From Cryptomeria japonica (taxonomy: Eukaryota > Streptophyta > Pinopsida > Cupressales > Cupressaceae), in the NCBI RefSeq assembly GCF_030272615.1, contig NC_081410.1, positions 223,439,415 to 223,503,414 of the forward strand: DNA of 64,000 nucleotides, read 5' to 3'. Each line of letters starts with the position of its first letter. Positions within the stretch are counted from its first letter, which is position 1. The notes below the pieces were generated by a model that had not been told where the DNA came from, searched no databases, and saw nothing but the letters and a program-made list of their open reading frames with translations. Positions 34,299 to 46,699 of the stretch are shown here, in pieces. The position numbers were made by a program, and so were the translations under genes.

Positions 34299-35440
34299 TC
34301 AAGAGAAATAATGTTTCAGGAATTGTCCATGCACTGGAAATTCCTGAACTTCATCATTCATATTCTTCACAAAATAAGAATCCTTTCCATTTAGACCATA
34401 GACCACAAAAGGGACAATCCATAATGATTCAAATTTCTTGTTCTTTCCCTTGTCCTGTCCTCTTGCATTCCACTGAAGAACAATATCATCAATTTGAAAC
34501 TTCCTTAATGATGTCCTTTTATCAAAAAGGTACTTGGACTGCAGTTGGATCTTCAGATTTCTCTTATGAGCTAGAGCTCTGATCTCTTCCACTTCGACCA
34601 TCTGGATCATTCGGTCCTCCATAGGCTCTGATAAATCCATGTCCTCAGCTTGCAAGAATCTGTACACTAGAAGAAGATTGTTTACATGCACTCTAGCTTG
34701 TGTACCATATACCAATTCAAATGGTGGCATCCTAATGGCTTTCTTGATAGTGATTCCATCTTCCCACAAAGCTAGCTTCAACTTTTGATCCCATGACCTC
34801 TTGTTTTCTTCTAAGATTTTCTTGATAATATTGAAGATGCTTTTATTGGTAGATTCTGCTTGTCCATTTCCTTGAGGATGATAAGGTGAAGAGTAAGACA
34901 TGAGTATCTCATGACTAGTACAAAAAATTGACAAACTCTTCTGACCTGAAACTCATAGCATTATCCATTACTAATTTTACAGGAACTCCAAATCTAGTTA
35001 TGATACAATCCATCAAGAAATCAATAACAATTTTACTTATAGCTCTTCTGGTGGGAATAGCTTCAATCCATTTAGTAAAATAATTAGTGGCTACTATGAT
35101 CCATCTATGACCTCTTCTTGATCTCTCAACAATCTCTCCAATGAAGTCTATACCCCATTGGACAAAAGGTGCTTCCACTGTAACTGGGTTCAAGGGCAGA
35201 GCTCCTTCATATTTTAGTTTGGATGAAAACCTTTGACATGGGTCACATCTCCTGACATATTCATGAGCATCCTTGAACAGGGTAGGCCAATAATACCTAG
35301 CTTGGACTATCTTCCCAGCAGTTGTCTTAGCAGAATAATGACCTCCGCATATTCCATCATGCATTTCAATCAGCATTTTCTTTGCTTGGAATTCATCTAA
35401 ACACATGAGCAACCTTCCATCTCTATTTCTCCAAAACAAG
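34299..35440 (-). pseudogene. Element D integrase
   Basis: It follows RNase H in the same frame. The HHCC domain is at about 35400-35230 (HDGICGGHYS, then CDPCQ), and catalytic Asp in WGIDFIGE and Asp in VMDNAMSF follow. An extra T in a T run near 34921 shifts the frame, after which YHPQGNGQAESTNK supplies the catalytic Glu. The C-terminal part ends at 34299. All three acids survive. The enzyme would join cDNA ends to the target with 5-bp staggers, in agreement with the CTATG duplication. Confidence 0.85.
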
Positions 35441-37090
35441 TCACCTTGAATGAGAACATATTTTTGAGACTTCAATTTCAGAGTTCTTCTCTGATTATGT
35501 GTCGTTCCTTTTGAAAATGTAGCATCTCTTAAAAGTCGGACTATCTCTGAATACCAAGGTTGCCTTTCAATACTAGTGACTGAAGTACTCTTAATTTCAA
35601 CATTATTTATCTCAACATTCAGAAGATTAGATTCAGTCATGAGCTTGGCTAGACCTAAACCTCTCACCAATTTGGTGATCTTTATTTCCAAGTCAAATTC
35701 TTGGATTCTATTGATCCATCTACACCTTTTTCCTGTAACCTCGGACTGGGACATAATATCTTTAATTGCAGCATGTGGGACATAAGCAGTGATATTTGCA
35801 TTCACCAGGTATGGCCTGAATGCCTTAACAACTTTAACTAAAGCATAAGCTTGTTTCTCCATGGTTTCATACTTTAATTCTGCTGCTTGCAAAGACTTGC
35901 TATAGAAAGCTATGTGATGTTCATATCCCTCATTATCCTTTTGTAACAACACTGCAACTACTGTATGGTATGAAGCAAAAGAGAATAGAGAGAAGGGCTT
36001 ACTATAATTAGGAGATTTCAGCACTGGTGCTTCCTGAATGGCCTTTTTAATTTCAGCAAAAGCCTTTGAGGCTTCTTGATCCCAACAAAACTTGGTATCC
36101 TTCTTGAGCAACTTGACAATGGGTTTCACTATCTCTGCAAAGTTTGCAATGAATCTTCTAACAAAATTTACTTTGCCTAAAAAGGATTGAATACCTTTAA
36201 CGTTCTTCGGTTCAGACACTTTATTTATTGCTTCAATTATTTCAGGGTCTATTCTTACCCCTTCCTTGGAAACAATGTGCCCCAATAATTTTCCTTCAGT
36301 GACCCCAAAATGACATTTCTTGGGATTTAATGACACACCAAATTCCAAATCTTTATTGAACACCTTCTCGAAATGTCCACAGTGGTCATCGGCCTTTTTA
36401 GAGAAGCAAGTTAAATCATCTTGATAAACCACCATGATGATATTGATAAATTCTTTGAAGGCTACATCCATAGCTCTCTGAAATGTAGCTCCAACATTTT
36501 TTAATCCAAATGGCATTCTTACACAGACATATGTTCCCCATGGAGTAGTGAAAGCAGTTTTAAACTATTTAGATTCTCTTACTAACACTTGATTGTATCC
36601 TGAAAAACCATCCATCATGGACAAAAGATCACAAATTTTTACTCTCTGCAACATAGCTTCCATATTTGGAGAAGAGTAATTATCTTTTAAAGAAGCAACA
36701 TTCAAATTTCTAAAATCCACACAATCTAATGTCCACATTTTTCTTTCTTACTAGGACCAGATTGGAGACCCATGAGGAATGTCTTATAGGTTTAATAATC
36801 CCCCCTTCTCATAACTTAGTCAATTCTTGTTGAATCTTAGCTTCTAACAGGGGATTAATAGGTCTCTGTTTTTGCCTGAAAGGCTTAGCATCTAGAAGTA
36901 AAGGAACTTCATGCTGAAAAAGGTCTTGTCTATACGCCTTTAGGTCTTCATAAGACCAAGCAAAAACATGTCTATATCTTTTCAATAAATTAATAAGATT
37001 AGTTCTAACATGAGGGGGTAATTTCTTCCCAATGTATACTAACTTAGGGGATGATTCAGTCCCCAAGTTTACCTCCTCCAACTCTTCCAA
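35441..37090 (-). pseudogene. Element D reverse transcriptase with degenerate RNase H
   Basis: The pre-RT segment (LLKRYRHVFAWSYEDLKAY, 37090-36809) leads to RT. A two-base loss in a TG run near 36728 shifts the frame. RT motifs are DFRNLN, MDGFSGYNQ, MPFGLKNVGATFQ and the catalytic YQDD near 36430. One TAG lies near 36565. The following RNase H-like part has FSFASYHT where the first catalytic Asp should be and YVPHAAIK where the later Asp-His should be, so it is probably a structural remnant. It is followed by a linker to integrase. Confidence 0.85.
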
Positions 37091-37414
37091 CTTGGTGGTA
37101 GACTACTGATGTAAGTGACTGTCATTATAACTGAACATGCTCTCTAGCTCTACTAACCCTTTAGGTATCTCATTTGTTTCCAACTAAACCAAGTTATTTC
37201 CAAACACTATTTCCTTATTGTCAACCACCTCCACCAGTGCATTGCAATCAATCTTCTATCCATCATAACCATCAACACATTGGATGAACCTAAGAATATC
37301 TTCATCATCAGCAAAAACTTGCCAATTATACACATTATCAGGGATGGCAGGCCTAGATTTTATTTCCATAGTGGATATGCCGGTTAGTGTTGCAACATCA
37401 TTTTTCAATGCAAC

Positions 37415-37789
37415 ATTAGCTAGAAAATCTGCCATAATATTCTTTGATCGCTCTATCCAATTAATAGAAAATGCACTAAAATGCTCAATAACATCCCAAA
37501 CTGCATGTTTATATCTCTTTAATCTACCATTTTTGGATGCATATTTGGATCTTACCTAAGAGACAACCAATTCTGAATCCCCTAGCACTTTCAATAGCTA
37601 GATTCCATGCCTTTTTGCAACCTCAAGCCCCAATAACAGGGCTTCATACTCTGCAGTATTATTTGTGCATTGGAAAGCCAATAAGAAAGAATACTTAAAA
37701 GTTATACCTGATGGGGATACAAAAAGAACCCCTGCTATAGATCCTTCTTTGGAACAAGCTCCATCAAAATACATCTGCCATAAACCATA
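37415..37789 (-). pseudogene. Element D archaeal-type RNase H placed upstream of RT
   Basis: Immediately after protease, with no stop between, the frame gives Asp in MYFDGACS (near 37765), Glu in NTAEYEALLLGLE (near 37650), Asp in LGDSELVV (near 37575) and Asp in MADFLANVAL (near 37420). These are the four acidic positions of an active RNase H and align motif by motif with the second RNase H of element B. Two stops interrupt it, at about 37601 and 37558. In B this domain lies after RT and before integrase, so the order here is different. It would degrade the RNA strand of the RNA:DNA hybrid. Confidence 0.8.
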
Positions 37790-38350
37790 CTATTGTGATT
37801 CTAATTCGACCACAATGGGGTCAGTATTCTTCAACTGGGGTAAAATTGGTTGTAGTCTAAAATTATCAAGATCCACATCAATAATACAATTGAGCATATT
37901 TGGATCTACACTCTCTATTACTCTAAGAGCACGTGGTTCTCTATACAACTTGACCTGATTCCCATTTATTGGAATGGTGGCATAAGATAAATCCAGTTGG
38001 ACATTTCCTCCTACTGCTGCTACCCACTGCCTAGGCAACAACATACCATAATGGGGTTTAGTGTCAGTAACAATAATGTCCATTTTATAAGTTGCCTTAG
38101 GGAATGCTGCTATCTTTACTTCAACATCTCTCATTGTACCTATCATGGGTATTTCCCTATTATCCATAGCGTAGCATTTTCCATATACAGTGGTTACTGA
38201 CAGACCTAGTTCTTTCATAACACCATAGGGCATCACATTAGCAGCAGCTCCTGAATTTATCATGTAGCTTTTTATCAACTGATTATTTACCAACAAAGTA
38301 ACATAGAAAGGATCTACTTATGAAGGCTCTTGAGTGATAGTGGTTCCAAC
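37790..38350 (-). pseudogene. Element D aspartic protease
   Basis: The retropepsin active-site region reads MINSGAAANVMP near 38250. The expected Asp is Asn, one G-to-A change on the coding strand, so this copy could not cleave. The flap and core (DNREIPMIG, then YGMLLPRQWVAAV) are clear. It lies between gag and the upstream RNase H in one frame. Confidence 0.75.
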
Positions 38351-38374
38351 ATAAACCTCTGGGGTTTGGAGTTC

Positions 38375-41141
38375 CTAATCCTTTCCAATTGTAGTTGAAC
38401 TGGTGGGTAGGATTGTGTCACTATCAGATATATTAGAAAACAAAGACAAAGCTGCATCCCTATGCTCTTTTATTTTTAGTAATTCTACTAATGGGATAGT
38501 GACCTTCATTTGTGTAAGAGCTTGAGCCATGTCAAATGTGGAACTACTACTTAAATCAGTATTAGCTCTAACTCTTTCTGTCTTAAGTTGACTTGCCCTT
38601 TTTGTTGTGGCAGCTCCTTGTATATCACTAGTATTTTTATCATCTATACTCTTGGGTACATCTTTAACCCATTCCTTCTTTTCTTGACCGATTTTAGGGG
38701 AAGTAGTAGAACTACTTGTTGCCCCTTTTTGGGTAATCTCTTTTATGAACATGGAACTAGGTTCACCCTGGTCAGTGTCCTTCTTGGTGCTTCTTAAGTT
38801 ATAATTGTGTTTTGCTTTAGCAATAGCAGCGTTGGTGAGACTTTTAACTTCTTCCTCACTAGGCCTTCTAAGATGAACTTCTTCATCTTCAATTGTTACC
38901 ACATTTAAGGTAGGATGCCAGTCCAGAGTTAGTTATCCTTGAACAAAGCTTTCATTATCCAACACATCACTATATTCTCTTTGTATGGATTCCTCATCAC
39001 TTTCTATAATAGTTTCAAACATGTTAATGTCAGGCTCAGCTTCTTGTCTCATGGATTCTTCAAGAGCTTGAGCTACTGCACACTAATGAGGAGAATGTGG
39101 CACATCACAAGCAATACACAAGGAGTATTTTCTATATTATGGACATTTTTCCCTTTTAAGGGATCTGGAGTGGCCTGATTTTGAGTAATTTTAGGCTTCT
39201 CATTCTGGGGTTTACCATCTTTCCAGTTGGTATTATAAGGCATGTCATGCAGTCTAGGGGGTCTATCTTGCTAGTTATAATGAGGCTTGTCATTTTTGTT
39301 TACCTTGGCAGTCAGATCCTTCATAGCAATGACCAACTTTTCTATCTTGTCTTCCTCCTTAGCGGCTTTTCTAGGTTGCTGTTTTGTTTCTTGCCATAAC
39401 CTACCATCTGTTCTCCTTCCTAACTTCCCAAATACTTTTCTATTGCTTTCCACATTAATGGCAATCCTAAATGCATCCTTCAAGTTTTGTGGATTTTTAT
39501 CTCTCAAGATATTGGCCATCTTAGAATCAAATGCATTATAATAGGTGTTCAAACACATGTTATCATCTAACCTCATCACCTGATATAATCTATGCATGGC
39601 CTTTTGAAATCTAGCATTGAAATCAATGACCATTTCATTATCAGATTTTCTGATGTTATTAAATTCATTGAGCATGAAGCTCACATTTGTTTTGTCATCG
39701 TATTGTTCTTGAAAACAATTCTTAAAGTCCTCCCATGACCCAATGCTATTAACTAGAAGACCTCTGTACCAATCTCTTGCATCATCAACCAGGGACTGAA
39801 CAAACAATTTCATGATGACATCTTCATCCACTATCTCATAATCATTTATTAGGTCGCCAAAAGATTTTAAATGTTCCTCAACACTAATTGCATTATTTCC
39901 AACAAACTTATGAAGTTTGTCCCTTAACTCAGTAGGAACATGGTTGGGATATCCTGGGATCCCATCAAAGAACAATTGTCTATACTACTCCAAATTGATA
40001 GGTCTCCTTTGAAAAGGGTTAGTAACATTATTGTTTCCCAGGTTCATCCTGACTTTTAGAATTGGGGACTAAGATATTTGGCTATGCTGATTGTTTATAG
40101 GGATTTGACTTATTGATGCTACATTAGCAGGCACAGTAGGCTGAATCTTTACTAGGGGAAGGGAAATTTGCTGAGGATTAGGCTTACCAAGAACTCGTGA
40201 TGGAAAAATGATAGGGGGAACTTTTAAGTAGCTAATTTTTCTTTTAACTTCTTGATTAGCTACTTCCAACTCAGCTTTCTCTAACTCCATTTGTAAATCC
40301 TCCTTTTCTTTCCTCATTCTTTCCATCTCTTTCTCATGTGTTGAAAGCCTATGAGAAATCTCTTTTGTATTTCTAGATCCAGTTCCATCATCCACCCATT
40401 TCTATTTTCCTTTATCAACATTATTCTGAGGAGGCTATGAATCACTAAGCATTTCCATGTTTGGTTGGACTACTGACCTATATGTTGGCTTAGCCTTAGG
40501 GATTAGAATCTCTCTGATCACAGGGCCTTCCTCATCACTCTTTTCTTTTTCCTTGGCCAATACCTCAAGATCAGCTATCTATCTAAGAAGCCTATCTCTT
40601 TCCATTAGTTTTGCTTTGACTTCCTTTTCCTTATTTGTTTCCTTTTGGGTTCTTAAGGAGATTAAGTAGTGAACCCTCCTATTTAAATCTTCTATTTCTT
40701 GTGACACTTTATCTTCATCAAGGAAATTTTCCTTAGAGTCAAATATATTAACTTGATCTATATCAATCAAGCTGATATTTCCATCAATTGTTCTAGGAAC
40801 ATAATGTCTGATTGCATTTGAACTAGTCCTATCTCTCGTAGACACACTAACATGAGATATATCTTGATTTAAAGCATGAGTCTTATCTATATTTCCAAAC
40901 AATCTAGAATGGAAACCTAATATATCATGTTTAAAATTTATGGAAGAAGAATTAGACTTTGCATAAATAGGTCGATCAGGTATCTTACCAATATTATTAT
41001 TATTTTGCACCCAAGCAGCATTTGATGGTTCATGAAGCAGAGACCTCTTCTGGCCTCTTCGTGACTGTTTGGTAAACCTTCTTGCAAAGTTTTATGAGGG
41101 TGCTTCTTCATGAATGATCTGGTGTTTTTTCCCCCTTGCAT
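38375..41141 (-). pseudogene. Element D gag
   Basis: Coding signal starts between the ATG at 41141 and the frame at 41010, with a disrupted start. The first 350 residues are charged and contain a coiled coil at 40395-40230. The capsid (Retrotrans_gag) domain is at 39975-39400 (LVDDARDWYRGLL, then WEDFKNCFQEQY). A Cys/His cluster CIACDVPHSPH near 39110 may be a degenerate zinc knuckle. A frameshift lies between 39270 and 38902, after which an acidic and Ser-rich region leads to protease. The product would form the particle shell. Confidence 0.75.
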
Positions 41142-41449
41142 TATGCTTGTCCTCCTTTTAGAATTTTATGTATTTCACAAGGACTGGTTCCAAGATAATA
41201 GAGTCACCACCCACAAGACTTATGGGAAATATGAAAACAAGCTTTGAAAGAAATGACGCAACTCTTCAGACCAAAATCATGTATAAAGAAAACAGAGGGA
41301 ACATTCAACAAGAGACTCCTAGACACCACAGCTATATTCCCCGACACACCAATCTATTCCACAAACACACAATGATTTTCCTTATAAATTTGGGCACAAA
41401 TCTGCGTTTGGATTCTCACTATGACTCTCTCCAGTAGAGTCAACACTTT
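41142..41449 (-). other. Element D leader
   Basis: 308 bp between the 5' LTR and gag. No TGG-type primer site is evident within the first ten bases after the LTR; the nearest candidate begins TGGAGAGAGTCATAG about 16 bases in. No gene is supported. Confidence 0.45.
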
Positions 41450-42369
41450 TGTTGTTGTCAAAATCTGATTCACTTTAACATCCTTATAGTGACATGATAA
41501 CTCTGTATGTAGAAGAGATATTAAAGAGAAGAAAACTTCTAGGAAAACATATGACAAGGTTTGATCAACCTTCTACACTTCAGACTTATTCCAAGTCTAG
41601 GTGGGTATACCTTTGTGAACTAAATTCACACTTTTAAAAGATAAATCTATAGCAAACCAGTCCAAAAAACCAGTGGATCTAATCACCTTAAAACTAACTG
41701 AAACAAAGGAATGAAAATTGTACTCATGTTCAGTATTGACCTATAAAATATGTAATAGACAACCTTGATCTATACCAGTCCCTTATCCAAGGTCACAGAG
41801 TCATCTAAGTTCAAACAATACTCCCACAATCAAATATCTCCACATATCCCATTAGTTTGGCTTCTGCAGATCCCTATATATGCCTGACACACATAAGAAC
41901 TTATTCATACCAAATTAAATTGCGCTCATCAAGATTCAAAGTATCCCACAAAGAATTTACTGGTAGAAATGATTCCTGCATATTTAATTCCCCTCCTGAA
42001 GAGAAAAGCTAAGAAACATATCTACTGAAAGTTGCCTTACAACCCCTATTCAAATGAAATAACCCTAGATTATTCAGAATGAAACAGTAAACACTTGCAA
42101 ACATATTTGAAGACAACACAAAGTTTAAACTCAAAACCGATGGTCTGTATATTGATATTTTCTTCAAAAAAGTATTACAAAAACCTTCAAATATTCTCCA
42201 GTAAAACTTGGAAAAGCCCAGATAAATTTCTGCAGCGTTTTCTTACAATTCTTTTACGATCCCCTTTCTATTAGTCCTGGTATCCATTTATAACAATATG
42301 GATGCATACAAAGCTTTGGACCATCCTTTCAAAAGGTTGTTACAAAATACTATTTCACTCAAGAAGCAG

Positions 42370-45300
42370 TTACATGTCCTTTTTTGCTTCAACGGCTTCT
42401 TTAGTTGGTGGCTCCTCCGCAATATCCTCTAATCATTCAAGAGTGCCTTCTAACTGCTCTGGAACATGTTCTAACTATTCCGGAGCATCTTCTTCTTGAA
42501 CCTCCACATCGGCTACCGCATACTTTTGGGACCATCCTCGGAAAACATCATCATTAGGCCATGAGTGGCCAATAATTTCTTTATTCAACTTCAACAACTT
42601 TTTCTAGGTGCTCCTCACTTTCCTTACCTCTGAATCCAAAAACCCATAATGAGATTTGATCTTCTCTATTTCCTCAATTGTTTTAACAAACAAAGAGGTG
42701 TCATTTGTATTGATTATCTCATTTAACCTTCAGGATAAATTAGCCCCTAACTTATCTAGCCATGCCTGTTTATCCTTTAACTGATTCTAGTTGACAAAAC
42801 CTCCAGGGAACAATAAAAATTTATGCTTGGTATATTCTTTCTGATATAAATTAGCTTTTCTTTCCATATTAGATCTTCCTTCAGCCAACTTTGTCAATCC
42901 TTTTGCCAACTTACATGTAGACTTGATAGTGACATCAGCTTGTGCCTCATCATATGATGCACACATCAGTTCTAAGTCCACTTCCTTGGGCAACCATTTA
43001 TTCATAATAGGCTCTAAAATAGCCTTACCTTCATTCAACTCATTAAGAGTATCCAAAATTCTTTTCATATTGAGATACACTATAGGAGCATCAACAGTGT
43101 CAGCATCAACAGTGTCAGCAAAGCTTGAAATTGTTGCCTTTATCTTTTCTTTATACTTGCTTGCAAATAAGGCCTTGGCTTGTTTCAACTTTTCCATTTC
43201 ATGTTGATAAGTCTCAGCCGGTTGGAAACCAGAAGGCATAGGAGAAGGAGGGAATTCTATAATTGGACTAGTAGGTGGGGGTGTTGTTGGAGAGGAAGCG
43301 ATCATCAATGTTGAAGGCTCACCTTGATGATGTTGACTTGCCAGTTGGCTCTAGAGTTTAGTGATGATGCTATCCCTATTGGCTATTCCTTCCTTAGCTT
43401 CATTATAAGCTTTTAAAACAGTTTCCAACTTCAATTGGAGAGTAGCTTTTTCTTGGTCTTCTTTCTCTACTACCACTACATTAAACTTTGTAGTTTCTAG
43501 AATAGTACTAGCTGCCTCCACCACTCCTGTGTCCTGAACCCTCTTGACAATCATTCCTCCAAAGAGACTAGAATCTGAGGCATTTTTCTTCCTCCTATTC
43601 TCATCTTTCTTTAATAACCATAGGACAGGGGCAACATTATCCTTGTTGAAGGTCACACCTTCCATTGGATTTGTTTCCTTTCTTACTACATCAAGGATCA
43701 ATGCATTAGCTATATCCCATTCTGGGAGAATTAACACACTAGCTTTATCCAACATATCCCTCCCTTTCTCAGGGGTGATTGCTTTGAACTCCTCCATCAT
43801 TTCTTGCTTAACTTCTTCTTCTATTTGGGCTGCATCTTTGAGAGGTTGTTCATTTACCCTTTTCTCACATCTGATTTTGAATTGATCAATGTTCTATTTC
43901 CAGAGAAATTGTAGAAAAGCTCCTGATGTAATGAAGTTGTTGTCAGCTAGGAATTCTTCACTAGCTCGCTTAACAGTAAGGTCCAATTCTTGGCCCTTTA
44001 ACTCACCATCAGTTAAATCCATTTCATCATTTGGTGGCTCTTTGGACATCCCTTCTTAGGTCTCCTCATAAGTATAGGCAATCTCACCAAGACTCCCTAA
44101 CTGCAATAATTGTTTAGCCATAGCTTGTTCATCTCCAATATGGATAGGAGATTGAGATGGGGAATATTGAGGCTCATCAGTTTCAATTTCTTCTCCCACC
44201 TTTTGCCTCTTAGAGGAATCCTGAATGTCTACAATATCTTCAACTTTCCTTTTCCCTTTTGAAGAGGAAGGCTCACTTGTCACTGGCATCATTACAGTGT
44301 ACTTTGGTCTCTTGAGCATTGCATAGTCACTTGGTGGGATTAATTTAGTAAAAGTAGGCTTGGCCAAGACCATCTTAACCTTATCAGGATCATTTTGCAT
44401 TATGGCCTCCCTTTTTTCCTTTAGGGTTTGCATTACATCTTCAAAATAAAGAATTAAAAACTTTATTTTCTCCTCAAATGGGTTGAAGCTAGACAGAGGG
44501 TCATAGCTAGTGTCAAACTGATGAATAAAATCAAGGGTTTTCTTATATGCCACCCACTTCTCCTTCCTTAGTTCCTGCTCATCTAAGCTGAAATTGTTTC
44601 TAATCAAATCCTAGGAAACTGAAATTGATGAGGCCTACCTCTGCACACTGCTCTTTTCCTGAACATGCCATTGAAGAAGCCCTCAAGGTTTGCACATCTT
44701 CACACTATAGTTGATAACCTATATGGTTTAAAGAAATCTTCAAAGAATCTCCATCCACCCTTAGTGATTACGAAATGGTGGGCCATGGTAACAGTTGGGA
44801 AAATAGTCCCTTTACCTCTATTAGTCAGCTCAGCTTCCTACACCCGTCCAATCTGTCTTAGCACTTCTGCAATCCCTATTTTCAATGGGACTTGATAGGG
44901 TAATAAATAAGGGGTTCCTCTAAATCCAAACACTCTAAAAATAGTAGACACATGGTACAAATAGATGTCTCCCCAATTGTGAGCAATCTTGATATCCTCT
45001 GCAAACTCCTTAGGTCTAATAAATTCCAATAGAGCTTTAGGGATTATATTGTTTTCTCTACATAAGAGGATTCTGATCTTAGATGCAAAGCATCTATCAA
45101 ACTTCAGATAACTTGCATCCTCTCTATCCCATGATAAAATAGTACTCCACAATTGTAGTAGCATTTCCTTATTATTCTTGACCTTAATCAGGTCCATCTC
45201 CTTTGCAAATTAGTTAGAACCCTTAAACAGGAACATGTGCATTAACATAGAATACCATCCAAATGGCTTGTCAACCTTACCATTCTTGATTCCTATTAAC

Positions 45301-46068
45301 CCTTTATTAATGGCGTCAGCAAGGTATGGAGCATAATCAAATGTAATGGCCAAAGAAGGATTCAAAATTTGGGCTATCATCAACATATAATGGGTAGGCA
45401 TATTCTTTCCAGCATCTTCCCCAAAGATCTGGCACAAGGCCCAATACATACCCTTAGCTCTTAGGGTGAATAAATTGAGGGAGAATGGTTTTATTGTGCT
45501 AGGGCCTACAACTGTCAACCCCCCTATCTTCAAAAAGAACTCTCTTAATGGGCCATTCCTAAGATGATCCCTCTGTACGTTGTAAATCTGGGCCAATGAT
45601 TCAAAATCAAAGTTTCCAATAAATTGGAGGATTCACCGAGTTTGAAAGCCTTTCTAAATTCATCTTCATTGATTTCAATCGAGACTAACACCTTTATGTT
45701 CTGGATGCACCTTACCACAGAGTCATAATTCTGTGCAATCAAAGTTAACAGGTCTGTATCCATAAAAACACCTGGGACCACTAGCTTCCCTACATCCTGT
45801 TCCCATATGCCATTCACAAGAGCAAGGGAATTTCTTTGCCCAAAAATGACTTTGAAAAGTCCTAAGCCTGACATTCCTATTTCAGGGTCTCTCAACCAAT
45901 TGCCCTTATCATACAAGCCATCTCCAATTTTTAGATGAGGGTGTTTGGGCAATAATTCTTTGATCTTAGCCCCAACATTGGTGGACATAGTTAATTGTTC
46001 TAAAAAATCATCACATATAGTTCGTTCTTTGTATCCCACCTTCCTGGTGAATTCTCTTCTAGGAGCCA
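42370..46068 (-). pseudogene. LTR-encoded ORF of element D, 5' LTR copy
   Basis: It runs from the ATG at 46068 to TAA 42370, 1233 codons' worth of sequence. Domain layout is as in the other copy: globular N-terminal half, nuclear-localisation-like KGKRKVED/KRQK, Pro-rich segment and helical C-terminus, with a 6-residue duplication (two DTVDA units) near 43100. Private lesions are one-base losses near 45615 and 44612, TAG 44056 and TAG 42787, and a Trp to stop near 42606. Stops shared with the 3' LTR copy lie at 44838, 43894, 43351 and about 42476. The 1.8 kb upstream inside the LTR could hold the promoter, in which case the ORF would head the genomic RNA. Confidence 0.7.
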
Positions 46069-46699
46069 TTTTGGACAAGCAACCACACCACCAGCAACTA
46101 GCACAGACCTCTAACAAAGTCATTCACATGACAAATATTTGAGAACAAACCAGAGTTATCAAGAAAAGCATAAAAACCTGATTATTTGCCTAAAGAAAAT
46201 TACTCTGCAACAATTCGCTCTACAACAATTCGCTCAGAAACAAACTTTGATGAAATGGTATTAACAATTAAGTTGATGCAGACTAAAGAAGACAAGTTGG
46301 CATTTACGTTTTTAGGAATTAACTCTGCATGCTTCGGCTTTCTTTTCATAATTGAATTCACCAAATCAAATTCAAAAATGGCTCCAACGGGTCATGATTC
46401 CTCTAAGTCTTTCCTCTGTTTCACTCTTTCGCTATTTTGCAGTGTATAAAACCTGTACTCTTTTCTTTTACAAAGCAACACTGGCCATTGGATCACAGGA
46501 ACTTGCATTGTCTTTACCTCTACTTAATCTCTCTGCTTAAGTTTTGGGCCCTACCATCTTTTCACCACTTCGCGATACTTAACAATCAAGCACTTCCCCT
46601 CCACAAAGCCATGCCAAGCATTAGATCTAACTCAAGCCACCTGGCCTTTAATTCCAACCAAGACCGTCAATCTTTCTAACTAACCGCTCCTCACCCTGA

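Noticed and set aside
34118-34582. Plus-strand 154-codon frame at the end of D integrase
   Set aside because: Antisense to a clearly coding integrase C-terminus and overlaps the LTR border.
34299-38350. Endogenous pararetrovirus origin for element D
   Set aside because: It has LTRs, integrase and target duplications, and no movement protein or caulimovirus-type organisation.
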